The position numbers and the translations under genes are program-made. Shown piece after piece: positions 19,193-27,538 of a DNA stretch of 64,000 nucleotides. This stretch comes from Gemmatimonadetes bacterium bin94 (GTDB lineage Bacteria; Gemmatimonadota; Gemmatimonadetes; Longimicrobiales; Gaopeijiaceae): contig MPNE01000004.1 in assembly GCA_002238865.1 (NCBI GenBank), positions 62,001 through 126,000 of the forward strand, in the 5' to 3' direction. The notes below the pieces were generated by a model. The model did not search any database. It saw nothing but the letters and a program-made list of their open reading frames with translations, and was not told where the DNA came from. Position 1 is the first letter of the stretch. Every line of letters begins with the position of its first letter.

Positions 19193-19731
19193 TGAGTGCA
19201 CGGCGAAGGAAATGGGGATCGGCCGTCCTGCTCCTCGCCCTCGCGGCGTGCTTCGACGCCTCGGAAGAGGGGGCCACCTCGGAGTTGGAGACGATCGACG
19301 CGGACAAGATCCTGTACGGCGTTTCCCTGAACATGTCGCGGGAGGGGATCCGGGAAGCGTTGCTGACGGCGGACAGCATGTTCATCTGGAGGGATTCCAC
19401 TCATTCCCGGGTGCTCGGGCTTACACTGCTCGTCTTCGACCAGGGGGGGCGTCGCCGGGCCCGAATCACGGCCAGCGAAGGGCGGCTGAACCAGTTGGGG
19501 AACGAGTTGACCGCGTCGGGCAACGCGGTTCTCACGATCCCGGAACAGGACAGGGAGATCCGCACGGACGAGCTGCACTTCGCCCCGGAAGCCGACCGGG
19601 TCTGGACCGACGTGGATGTGGTCATGCGAGAGGGCGAGTGCGAGATCGAAGGTGATCGCTTGCAGGCCGACATGGCCTTTGACGACGTGAGGATCTGGGG
19701 AACCAGGGAAAGGGAATGTGCCTCGCGATGA
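19192..19731 (+). CDS. lptC: LptC-like LPS export protein (lipoprotein)
   Basis: 179 residues. A short N-terminal hydrophobic stretch ends in LLLALAACF, a lipobox with Cys at about residue 19, unlike the transmembrane anchor of Escherichia coli LptC. The rest has the beta-jellyroll character of the family: NMSREGIREALLTADSMFIW, RARITASEGRLNQLGNELTASGNAVL, then DELHFAPEADRVWTDVDV. It should link the LptBFG transporter to the periplasmic LptA bridge. It is translationally coupled to kdsD and overlaps the next gene by 16 bases. Confidence 0.85.
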   Translation: MSARRRKWGSAVLLLALAACFDASEEGATSELETIDADKILYGVSLNMSREGIREALLTADSMFIWRDSTHSRVLGLTLLVFDQGGRRRARITASEGRLNQLGNELTASGNAVLTIPEQDREIRTDELHFAPEADRVWTDVDVVMREGECEIEGDRLQADMAFDDVRIWGTRERECASR

Positions 19732-21935
19732 GGAGGCGGGGTGGAATCCTCGCCGAGAGGGGGTGCGCGGCCCGTTCCGGGGGGATCTGGCAGGCCACCG
19801 TGGCGGGGCTGGCCGTTCTTGTCCTGCCCGCACTGGCGGCGGTTCCGCAGGCCGACTGCAAGCTGGAACGGGTGGGCGGGTACACGCACAGCAGGCGCTT
19901 CGACTCCCTGAACTACATCCACCGCGCCTCGGGGGGCATCGACTACCGGTGTACGGACGGCACCCGCATACTCGCCGATTCCGCGGTCGTGTACGAGCAC
20001 AGCGATCAGGTGCAGCTCTTTGGCAGCGTGCGCTTCCAGGATCCGGAAACCGAGCTCGATGCTGACTCGGCTCGCTACCATGGAAACATCGGACAGCTGG
20101 TGGCCTGGTCGAATGTGACGGTCACCGATCGACAGAGCGGTGCGGTGATCCACGGGGACAGCCTGTACTTCTACCGGGCCACCGAGTTCCGGCCAATGGA
20201 TCGCATCCTCGTAAAGGGAGGCAGCCCCCACGCGACGGTGTTCCCCGCGCCACGTCCGGCGGCGCCCGCCCCCGTGGCTGCCGCCGCCGACAGTGCGATC
20301 ATTCCGGAGGATTTGCCGGGAGCCCAGTTGGGGGACTCGGCGACTGCCGGCACGGATTCCGTCCGGGGCGCGGATCCGGCTCCCGCGCCATCCGATTCCG
20401 TTCCCGCTGTCCCGGATCCCGGCGGCGTGGCCCTCACCGACTCCATCGCCGCCCTCACCGACTCCATCGCCGCCGTCACGGACTCTGTCGCGGCCCTACC
20501 GGACTCCGTCGCCGCCGTCACGGACTCCGTCGCCGCCGTCACGGACTCCGTCGCCGCCGTTGCAGACTCCGTCGCCGCCGTTGCAGACTCCGCCGTCGCC
20601 ACAGACTCCGCCGTGGCCGTTCCGGACTCCGTGTCGCTACCCCCCTACGAGATCGATGCCGATCGCTTCATGATCGACGGGAGGCGCTTCTTCCGTGCGG
20701 CCGGGGACGTTGTGCTGGTGCGCGATTCGCTGCGGGCGCTTGGGGATTCGCTCGACTACGACCAGGATGTGGGCGCGATGTCGGTTTGGGGTTCCGCCAG
20801 CGTGGAGAATCGGGGATTCGCTCTTACCGGGGCATCGGTGTGGGTGACGCCCACGGTCGGCCTGAGCGAAGAGATCCTCGCCCGCGACGATGCCGAGCTC
20901 GTGGGTAGTCAGGTCACGCTCACGGCACCCGCGATCCGCGTATTCCTGGACAACGGTGAGGTGGACCGCCTGATCGCGATATCCTCTGTGCCTCCGCTTG
21001 AGGAGCCTCAGCTCGACACCACCGGATTGACGCCGGGGGATGTCGAGCGGGCCCGCGCAATCGCTGAACGCGACGCCCGCGCCGATTCCCTCGACACCCC
21101 GGAGGACTCCGTTGCTCGACCGTTGGCCATTGCGGACGACTTCCAGCTCACCGGGGACTCGATCGACGTATCGTCTCCCGATCAGGTTCTGGACCTCGTC
21201 ACCGCCATCGGCTCCGCGAGAGCGGAGGCCGCCTCTCCGGACTCGCTCGTTTCGGAAGACCTGCCCGAATTCGCGAACCGTGACTGGATGGAGGGGGAAA
21301 CGATCATCGCGCAGTTCGGATCGGGAGCTCCGGCCGGCGGTCCTCTGGCGGCCGATTCCGCCGCCGGCGGCGACGGCACCGGGATGGCCGACCGGGAGCC
21401 GGCCGGCGACACCACCTTTGCGGCCACGCCCCCCGAGGCGGCCGGCTTGAGCACCACGGACCACGTGCCGACGCCGGACCGCGGAAGGCCCCGCCTTGAG
21501 ACCCTGACAGCCATCGGGGAAGCCCGGAGCCTGTACCGGCTAACCACGGCGGACACGACCGGAACCGAAGCGGACACACCCGGAACCACGCCGGACACGA
21601 CTGGAATCGCAGCGGACACACCCGGCAGCGAGCCGGACACGACCGACACCGGACCCGATCTCCGACCGGCTCTGCACTGGGTCGAGGGGGAGCAGATCAC
21701 AATCTATCTCGAAGAGCGGAGCGTGGTGAAGATGGAGGTGGAAGGCCAGACGGTGGGGTATCATCTGGAGCCGGTACCTCCCGAATCCCTCTCCGATTCG
21801 GCGGCAGTCGCTGCCGATTCGACGGCAGCCGCTGCCGATTCGGCGGCAGTCGTCCCGGACACGGCCAGGGTCCGTGCCGACACCACACTCGCGCCCCGGA
21901 TCATGGTCCGGTCACGCAGGGGAGGAAACAAGTGA
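19716..21935 (+). CDS. large LptA/OstA-like LPS-transport protein with repeat linkers
   Basis: 739 residues from ATG 19716 (ATG 19728 also possible), far longer than ordinary LptA (about 185). After a signal-like hydrophobic stretch (residues 25-45), an OstA-type beta-jellyroll block runs to about 175 (DSAVVYEHSDQVQLFGSVRF, YHGNIGQLVAWSNVTVTDR). A linker rich in Asp-Ser, Ala and Pro follows (about 180-300) with a seven-residue repeat array. A second OstA block (about 310-420: RRFFRAAGDVVLVRDSLRALGDSLDYDQ) is next, then further DS/DT-rich segments with two more arrays and a last OstA-like part near 640-690. It most likely builds or extends the periplasmic LPS bridge. It ends overlapping lptB by four bases. 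Confidence 0.8.
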   Translation: MCLAMRRRGGILAERGCAARSGGIWQATVAGLAVLVLPALAAVPQADCKLERVGGYTHSRRFDSLNYIHRASGGIDYRCTDGTRILADSAVVYEHSDQVQLFGSVRFQDPETELDADSARYHGNIGQLVAWSNVTVTDRQSGAVIHGDSLYFYRATEFRPMDRILVKGGSPHATVFPAPRPAAPAPVAAAADSAIIPEDLPGAQLGDSATAGTDSVRGADPAPAPSDSVPAVPDPGGVALTDSIAALTDSIAAVTDSVAALPDSVAAVTDSVAAVTDSVAAVADSVAAVADSAVATDSAVAVPDSVSLPPYEIDADRFMIDGRRFFRAAGDVVLVRDSLRALGDSLDYDQDVGAMSVWGSASVENRGFALTGASVWVTPTVGLSEEILARDDAELVGSQVTLTAPAIRVFLDNGEVDRLIAISSVPPLEEPQLDTTGLTPGDVERARAIAERDARADSLDTPEDSVARPLAIADDFQLTGDSIDVSSPDQVLDLVTAIGSARAEAASPDSLVSEDLPEFANRDWMEGETIIAQFGSGAPAGGPLAADSAAGGDGTGMADREPAGDTTFAATPPEAAGLSTTDHVPTPDRGRPRLETLTAIGEARSLYRLTTADTTGTEADTPGTTPDTTGIAADTPGSEPDTTDTGPDLRPALHWVEGEQITIYLEERSVVKMEVEGQTVGYHLEPVPPESLSDSAAVAADSTAAAADSAAVVPDTARVRADTTLAPRIMVRSRRGGNK
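20433..20579 (+). repeat. seven 21-base tandem units inside the LptA-like gene
   Basis: Seven consecutive 21-base units encode (L/V)(T/P/A)DS(I/V)AA, beginning LTDSIAA at residue 240. A degenerate eighth unit follows to 20600. The reading frame is kept in every unit, so this is a coding repeat forming a flexible acidic linker. Confidence 0.9.
21549..21653 (+). repeat. five 21-base units, second array in the LptA-like gene
   Basis: Five 21-base units encode seven-residue repeats of the type (A/P)DT(T/P)GT(E/T), such as ADTTGTE and ADTPGTT. The period equals that of the first array although the sequence is unrelated, so the seven-residue spacing seems to be what is selected. Confidence 0.85.
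21792..21854 (+). repeat. three 21-base units, third array in the LptA-like gene
   Basis: Three 21-base units encode SDSAAVA, ADSTAAA and ADSAAVV near the C-terminus. The DNA is close to identical between units (GCCGATTCG-CGGCAG core). Confidence 0.8.
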
Positions 21936-22714
21936 CGGAAGGTGTTGCGGTCGCGACCGGTTCGGTTCTCAGGGGCGAAAACCTGACGAAGATCTACAAG
22001 AAGCGCCGGGTCGTGTCGGATGTCGACATCGAGGTGCAGCAGCGCGAAATCGTGGCGCTCCTGGGGCCGAACGGGGCGGGGAAGACCACGACCTTCTACA
22101 TGCTTGTGGGCCTGATTTCACCCAATGGCGGGAAGGTATACCTCGACAAGGCGGAACTTACCCCGGTTCCGATGTACAAGCGGGCGAGGATGGGAGTAGG
22201 GTACCTCGCTCAGGAGCCGTCGGTGTTCCGCAGACTGACGGTCGCCCAGAACGTCATGGCCATCCTGGAGACGCTGGACCTGAGCCGGAAGGAGCGCATC
22301 GAGAGGCTCGAGGAGCTGCTCGCGGAACTCTCGATCGGCCACTTGCGCAACGCGAAGGCGTATTCGCTTTCAGGTGGTGAGCGGCGCAGGCTGGAAATCA
22401 CGCGCGCACTGGTGCAGAAGCCCAAGTTCATGCTGCTGGACGAACCCTTCGCCGGCATCGACCCGATCGCCCTGCACGACATCCAGGAGATCGTGTCCGA
22501 ACTCAAGAACCGGAACATCGGGGTGATCATCTCCGACCACAACGTGGAGCAGACCCTCGAGATCGTCGACCGCGCGTACATCATGCACGAGGGACGAATC
22601 CGTGTCGGCGGGACCGTGTCCGAGCTTGTGTGGAACGACGAAGTTGCCGATCTATACCTGGGGCCGACCCTGACGGTACGCATGAGATCGAGGTTCCCGA
22701 GCCCCGGAGCGTGA
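21932..22714 (+). CDS. lptB: LPS export ABC transporter ATPase
   Basis: 260 residues. Walker A GPNGAGKT (45-52), signature LSGGERRR, Walker B FMLLDEPFAGID and the switch His in ISDHNVEQTL are all visible. It powers LPS extraction with LptF/LptG, which are not in the window. GTG 21932 overlaps the preceding stop and has GGGAGGA upstream. The lptA-lptB-rpoN order is the same as in many proteobacteria. Confidence 0.97.
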   Translation: MTEGVAVATGSVLRGENLTKIYKKRRVVSDVDIEVQQREIVALLGPNGAGKTTTFYMLVGLISPNGGKVYLDKAELTPVPMYKRARMGVGYLAQEPSVFRRLTVAQNVMAILETLDLSRKERIERLEELLAELSIGHLRNAKAYSLSGGERRRLEITRALVQKPKFMLLDEPFAGIDPIALHDIQEIVSELKNRNIGVIISDHNVEQTLEIVDRAYIMHEGRIRVGGTVSELVWNDEVADLYLGPTLTVRMRSRFPSPGA

Positions 22715-22721
22715 GCTTTCC

Positions 22722-24224
22722 GTGAGCCGAATCAAGGCGGGGCTGAGCCAAAGCGCCCGAATCCGGCAGGAAATGAAGGTCAATCCGCGCCTGTACCAGG
22801 CGATGGACCTGCTCTATATGCCTCTTCTCGACCTGCAAACCCGACTGGAGCAGGAGCTTTCCGAGAATCCCTTTCTGGAGATGTCGGAGCCCGACAGCGA
22901 AGAAGACCTGCCGGGCGACGAGGAGTCCCGGGCCGATGAGGAGGCGGAGACGGATTGGGACGAAGTCCTGCTGAACGACTTCGACGCCGGAGGACATCGG
23001 GCCCGCTACGAGCCACGCGAATACTACGAGCCCGTCGTCGTTGAGAGTCGACACCTCCACGACTACCTGAGGGAGCAACTTGGGCTTCTTCATTTCGGCG
23101 AACGGCAGATCTGGATCAGCGAAGAGATCATCGGCAACATCGACGACGACGGAATGCTGACGTGTTCCCTCGAAGACGTCACGGACGGTCTCGCAAGCTC
23201 GCTGGATGAGGTGCGGGACAGAGTGATGGCCGAAACCCGAGGAATCGACGATCATGAGCTGCGCGAAGAGAAGCTGTCCGAGCTGGCCAGCCTGTTCGCA
23301 CCCTTCGAGGTGGCGGAGATCGAAGGGGTGCTTCAGGTGGTTCATTCACTCGATCCGCCCGGCGTCGGCGCCCGCGACCTCCAGGAATGCCTCGCGATTC
23401 AATTGCGCCGGGACGGCAGAGAGGACACGCTGGAGTACCGGATTGTCGACGGCCACTTTGATGGCCTGATCGGTCACAAATGGACCGAAATCTCGCGGGC
23501 TCTGGAGGTTTCACCCGGCGAAGCCCAGGCGGCGGCGGACAGGATCGCCAAGCTGGACCCGAAGCCCGGACGGCGCTACGCGGCGGACCCCGACCACTAT
23601 GTCATCCCCGACCTCATCGTCGATTTGATCGGCGGCGAGTACATGGTGTTCGTCAACGACACCGGACTCCCGCGGCTGCGGCTGTCGCAGTCATACCGGG
23701 ACGTTGCGGCAGACCGAACCAAGTTCGTGGGGAGGAACAAGGAGTTCATCTCGACCAAGCTCAATGCGGCCCAATGGCTGATTCAGGTCATCGAACAGCG
23801 CCGGCAGACGATGCTCAAGGTCATGAGGTTCATCGTGGCCACCCAGGAGCAGTTCTTCGAGCGCGGAGTCCAGCACCTGAAGCCACTGACGCTGCGTGAA
23901 GTTGCCGAACATATCGACATGGCCGAATCCACCGTCTCACGAGTCACCAACGACAAGTTCGTCCAGACACCGACGGGGGTCTACCCCCTCAAGTTCTTCT
24001 TTTCGGGCGGTCTTCCTACCGCCACCGGACAGGACATCTCCACCCGAGGGGTCCAGGCCAGGATCAAGAGCCTGGTCGACGACGAGGACTGCCACAGGCC
24101 ATTGACGGACCAGGCCATCGTCAACCTCCTCAAGAGCGAGGGGATCAGGATCGCGCGCCGCACCGTGGCCAAGTACCGGGATCAGCTGGGGGTCCTTCCG
24201 GCGCGGATGAGAAAGCGTGTGTAG
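22722..24224 (+). CDS. rpoN: RNA polymerase sigma-54 factor
   Basis: 500 residues. Region I begins LSQSARIRQEMKVNPRLYQA, an acidic region II spans about 50-85, and the core-binding and helix-turn-helix parts follow. The RpoN box ARRTVAKYRDQL starts at 478 and is nearly perfect. It recognises -24/-12 promoters and needs an AAA+ activator; no such activator is in the window. GTG 22722 starts seven bases after lptB. Confidence 0.98.
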   Translation: MSRIKAGLSQSARIRQEMKVNPRLYQAMDLLYMPLLDLQTRLEQELSENPFLEMSEPDSEEDLPGDEESRADEEAETDWDEVLLNDFDAGGHRARYEPREYYEPVVVESRHLHDYLREQLGLLHFGERQIWISEEIIGNIDDDGMLTCSLEDVTDGLASSLDEVRDRVMAETRGIDDHELREEKLSELASLFAPFEVAEIEGVLQVVHSLDPPGVGARDLQECLAIQLRRDGREDTLEYRIVDGHFDGLIGHKWTEISRALEVSPGEAQAAADRIAKLDPKPGRRYAADPDHYVIPDLIVDLIGGEYMVFVNDTGLPRLRLSQSYRDVAADRTKFVGRNKEFISTKLNAAQWLIQVIEQRRQTMLKVMRFIVATQEQFFERGVQHLKPLTLREVAEHIDMAESTVSRVTNDKFVQTPTGVYPLKFFFSGGLPTATGQDISTRGVQARIKSLVDDEDCHRPLTDQAIVNLLKSEGIRIARRTVAKYRDQLGVLPARMRKRV

Positions 24225-25203
24225 CGACGTGACGTCCCCACCGCACCGGACCACGGCCCCCCGCGCCTATAGCGACTTCGCGCTCGTCGTCCCGGCATAC
24301 AACGAAGCACCGAACATCCCGTATCTGATCCCCGCGCTCCGCGCCGCCTTCGAGGAGCACGGGCTGACCGGAGACATCTTCCTGGTGGACGATGGCTCCA
24401 CCGACGGCACGGCCGCGCTGGCGCAGTCGGAGGGCGACGGCTGGGCGAAGCTGACGGTGCTCCGCCACCGGACCAACCTCGGCAAGACGGAAGCCCTGCT
24501 GACCGCGGCCGCGGCCAGCGACAGGACGTACCTGGTCCTCTTCGACGCCGACCTGCAGCACTTGCCCGAGGAGATTCCGCGTTTCCTGGACAAGCTCGAC
24601 GAGGGCTGGGACATCGTTGCCGGGCGGAAGGTGGGCGCCTACGACAAGCGTGCCGTCTCTTCCATCTACAACGCCCTGAGCCGGCGCATCTTCAAGGTGC
24701 CGGTCAGTGACATGAACTCCATGAAGGCGTTCCGGGCCGACATCCTCGACACCGTGCGCCTCCGGCACGACTGGCACCGGTACTTTGTCGTGCTCGCCTG
24801 CAGGCAGGGGTTCACCGCCACGGAAATCGACATCGACCTGCACCCGCGAAAGGCGGGCGTGCCGAAGTACTCCGGCAAGGGGCGCGTCATCGTGGGGGTG
24901 CTCGATCTGGTTGCCGTCTGGTTCCAGCTGCGGTTCTCGCGCAAGCCGATGCTGGCCTTCGGCATTCCCGGGCTTTTCCTCATCGCGGCGGGCGTGCTGA
25001 CCGGCCTGGGCGCACTGTTCGCGCGCTATGCGATGGGCCTGGGCTTTCGGCCGCTGCTGTACCTGGTCATGCTGCTGGTGACGGTCGGAACGCTCTGTGT
25101 CGTCGCCGGCTTCCTGGCAGAGATGGTCGCATCCCTTCATGACGAGCTGGACGCAGTGCGCCGGGGCGGCAAGCGCCCCGACGGGTCCGGTCCGGTCGAG
25201 TAG
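24217..25203 (+). CDS. GT2 glycosyltransferase, polyprenyl-phosphate type, with two membrane helices
   Basis: 328 residues. The GT-A fold is shown by LVVPAYNEAPNIPYLIPALR, VDDGSTDGT and the metal-binding FDADLQH. Two C-terminal hydrophobic segments (about 240-265 and 275-300) anchor it in the membrane. This layout fits transfer of a sugar from a nucleotide donor to undecaprenyl phosphate. It overlaps rpoN by eight bases if GTG 24217 is used (GTG 24229 is an alternative). It opens a glycosyltransferase module that runs to 32961. Confidence 0.88.
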   Translation: MCSDVTSPPHRTTAPRAYSDFALVVPAYNEAPNIPYLIPALRAAFEEHGLTGDIFLVDDGSTDGTAALAQSEGDGWAKLTVLRHRTNLGKTEALLTAAAASDRTYLVLFDADLQHLPEEIPRFLDKLDEGWDIVAGRKVGAYDKRAVSSIYNALSRRIFKVPVSDMNSMKAFRADILDTVRLRHDWHRYFVVLACRQGFTATEIDIDLHPRKAGVPKYSGKGRVIVGVLDLVAVWFQLRFSRKPMLAFGIPGLFLIAAGVLTGLGALFARYAMGLGFRPLLYLVMLLVTVGTLCVVAGFLAEMVASLHDELDAVRRGGKRPDGSGPVE

Positions 25204-25220
25204 CCGCAGCGCAGCCACGC

Positions 25221-26366
25221 ATGCGACCTCCCCGGATTCTGTCCGTGATCGGCACCCGGCCGGAAGCAATCAAGATGGCGCCGGTCATCCTCGGTCTCGC
25301 TGACCGGGGCGGCAGCGACCACCGTCTCGCGCTCACCGGGCAACACACGGACATGGTGGACCGGGTGCTGGCGGCATTCGCCATCGAGCCGGACTACGAC
25401 CTGGACCTCATGACCCCCGGACAGAGCCTCTACGACATCGGCCACGCATGCATGGATGGCTTGCGCGAGGTGGCCGAAGACTTCTCCCCTGACGTGACGA
25501 TCGTGCAGGGAGACACCGCGACCGTCTTCTTCGCCGGAGTGGTGACCTTCTTCCAGCGAGGGAGGCTGGCTCATGTCGAGGCCGGGCTTCGGAGCCGGCA
25601 GAAGTGGTCGCCCTTTCCCGAGGAGATGCTCCGCCGCATGACGGATACCGTCTCCGACTTCTGCTTTGCTCCCACCCCGGCCGCGGCGGCGAACCTGGCG
25701 GGGGAGGGAATCCCCCCTCGGCGAATCTTCGTCACCGGGAACACGGTGGTCGATGCGTTGCTGCAGATGCAGGCGCGTCCCATGGCCGTCCGGAATCCCC
25801 ATGTCGCACGACTTCTCTCCTCTCGCCGCCGGCTCGTGCTGCTCACCGCTCACCGCCGCGAGTCCTTCGGTGCGCCGCTGGATGGCGTCTTCGGCGCGGT
25901 GGCCCGGCTGGCAGCCCGGTTCGGCGACACGGACATCCTGTACCCCGTGCATCCGAATCCGAAGGTGCTCGAGCCGGCGCGGCGGATCCTGGGCGAAGCA
26001 CCTGGCATTCACCTCGTCGATCCGCTCGATTACGGGGACCTCGTTGCGGTGCTCGGCCGCGCCGACCTGGTGCTCACCGACTCGGGAGGGATCCAGGAAG
26101 AGGCGCCCGCCTTCGGCGTGCATACGCTTGTCCTGAGGGAGGTCACCGAGCGTCCGGAAGCCGTGCAGGCCGGCGCGGCCACCCTGGTCGGCACGGATCC
26201 GGCCCGCATCCTGGATGAAGCCACCGACCACCTTTCGGGGGGCCGCGGAGGACACCCGCCTCGAAACCCATACGGCGACGGTCGTGCCGGGGAGAGGATC
26301 GCCGATATTCTGCTGGCGGAGCTGACCGGCGCCCCGCGCGAAACCGAAGACTGGGAGGCGGCGTGA
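25221..26366 (+). CDS. wecB: UDP-N-acetylglucosamine 2-epimerase
   Basis: 381 residues. Non-hydrolysing epimerase giving UDP-ManNAc. Motifs: IGTRPEAIKMAPVI, GDTATVFFAG, HVEAGLRS, PEEMLRRMTD, TGNTVVDALL, LTAHRRESFG, YPVHPNPKV and DSGGIQEEAPAFG. No UDP-ManNAc dehydrogenase (WecC) is nearby, which suggests that ManNAc itself, not ManNAc-uronic acid, is used by the neighbouring transferases. It shares a four-base stop/start overlap with the next gene. Confidence 0.95.
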   Translation: MRPPRILSVIGTRPEAIKMAPVILGLADRGGSDHRLALTGQHTDMVDRVLAAFAIEPDYDLDLMTPGQSLYDIGHACMDGLREVAEDFSPDVTIVQGDTATVFFAGVVTFFQRGRLAHVEAGLRSRQKWSPFPEEMLRRMTDTVSDFCFAPTPAAAANLAGEGIPPRRIFVTGNTVVDALLQMQARPMAVRNPHVARLLSSRRRLVLLTAHRRESFGAPLDGVFGAVARLAARFGDTDILYPVHPNPKVLEPARRILGEAPGIHLVDPLDYGDLVAVLGRADLVLTDSGGIQEEAPAFGVHTLVLREVTERPEAVQAGAATLVGTDPARILDEATDHLSGGRGGHPPRNPYGDGRAGERIADILLAELTGAPRETEDWEAA

Positions 26367-27538
26367 ACATCGTCGTTCACTGCGTCTACTTCCCCCCGGA
26401 AGTCGGCGGCCTGGAGAGCCACGTCCACTATCTCTGCCGCGGTCTGGTCGCCCGGGGACACCGCGTCACCGTGGTGACGTCGCTGTCCCGGCCGGGTCTC
26501 CCCCGGTTCGAGATCATGGACGGCATCCATATTCATCGCACGGTATTGCCCGCCCGCAAGCCGTGGGGATGGTTCGTTCACGCAGCTGGATCGACGGGCC
26601 GGACGCGGGAGCTCGTCCAGGACGCGGACGTGGTGCACGCCCAGGCTTTCCCTTCGCTCCTCCCCTGCGCCCTGGCCCTGGCCGGCACCGACACGCCCCT
26701 GGTGTGCACACTGCACACGTCCCATTTCCTGCGTTTGGCGGCCAACCCGGTCGTGCGGGGATCACTTGGCAAGCTGATTGAACTCAGCGACCACAACTTC
26801 GCTGCCAGCAAGGAGATCGCGGATGTGGGAGAGGGCCTCAACGATTCGGTGTCCGTCGAAGTTGTGGTCAACGGGGTGGACACGGGCGTGTTCGCTCCCG
26901 TCCCGGGGTCCGTGCCACGCGATGAGAACCGGCACCGCCTCGTTGTGCCGCGCCGGCTGTTCCCAAAGAATGGGGTCGAGTTCTTCGTGCGTGCGCTCCC
27001 CGTGATCCTGGCGGGCGTCGATGTTGACGTCATCGTGATCGGGGACGGGCCGGAGCGGGAGCGGCTCCCCGGGGCTGTCGCCCCCCCCCCGGGGCGGGGG
27101 CGGGAGCGGCTCGAGGGGCTTGCCGCCGCGCTCGGGGTGGCGGCCCGCATCGATTTCCTCGGCGCCCGGCTGCACGCGGAGATGCCGGCACTCTTGTCCT
27201 CGGCCGACCTCGCCGTTTTTCCATCGCTCGTGGAAGCCACGTCGGTGGCCGCGCTGGAGTCGATGGCGTGCGGCCTGCCGGTCGCGGCTTCCGCCGTGGG
27301 CGGGCTCCCCGAGATCATCGACGACGATGTGGGCGGCCTCTTTGCGCCCGGAGACCCGGAGGCACTCGCGGCCGGGGTCCTCAAGCTTCTCGCTTCTCCC
27401 GACGGGCTGCGCGAACGGGGAATCGCCGCCAGGGAGCGCGTCGTGGCACGCTGGAGCAACGAACGACTGGTGGACCGTCATCTGGACGTCTACCGTCAAT
27501 TGGCCGGGCGGAGACACCGGCATCGGGAGGAGTCATGA
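26363..27538 (+). CDS. GT4 family glycosyltransferase
   Basis: 391 residues, GT-B fold. The N-terminal YFPPEVGGLESHVHYLCRGL is the usual acceptor-side start. The donor-site EX7E-like segment is PSLVEATSVAALESMACGLPV, followed by AVGGLPEIIDDDVGG. Between the two domains is a glycine/arginine-rich loop (27070-27110) coding APPPGRGRER, with runs of C and G in the DNA. Cytosolic, retaining enzyme; acceptor unknown. It is translationally coupled to both neighbours. Confidence 0.92.
   Translation: MNIVVHCVYFPPEVGGLESHVHYLCRGLVARGHRVTVVTSLSRPGLPRFEIMDGIHIHRTVLPARKPWGWFVHAAGSTGRTRELVQDADVVHAQAFPSLLPCALALAGTDTPLVCTLHTSHFLRLAANPVVRGSLGKLIELSDHNFAASKEIADVGEGLNDSVSVEVVVNGVDTGVFAPVPGSVPRDENRHRLVVPRRLFPKNGVEFFVRALPVILAGVDVDVIVIGDGPERERLPGAVAPPPGRGRERLEGLAAALGVAARIDFLGARLHAEMPALLSSADLAVFPSLVEATSVAALESMACGLPVAASAVGGLPEIIDDDVGGLFAPGDPEALAAGVLKLLASPDGLRERGIAARERVVARWSNERLVDRHLDVYRQLAGRRHRHREES

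Noticed and set aside
20433-20579. 21-base repeats as a CRISPR array
   Set aside because: Units are head-to-tail without spacers, keep the reading frame, and no cas genes are present.
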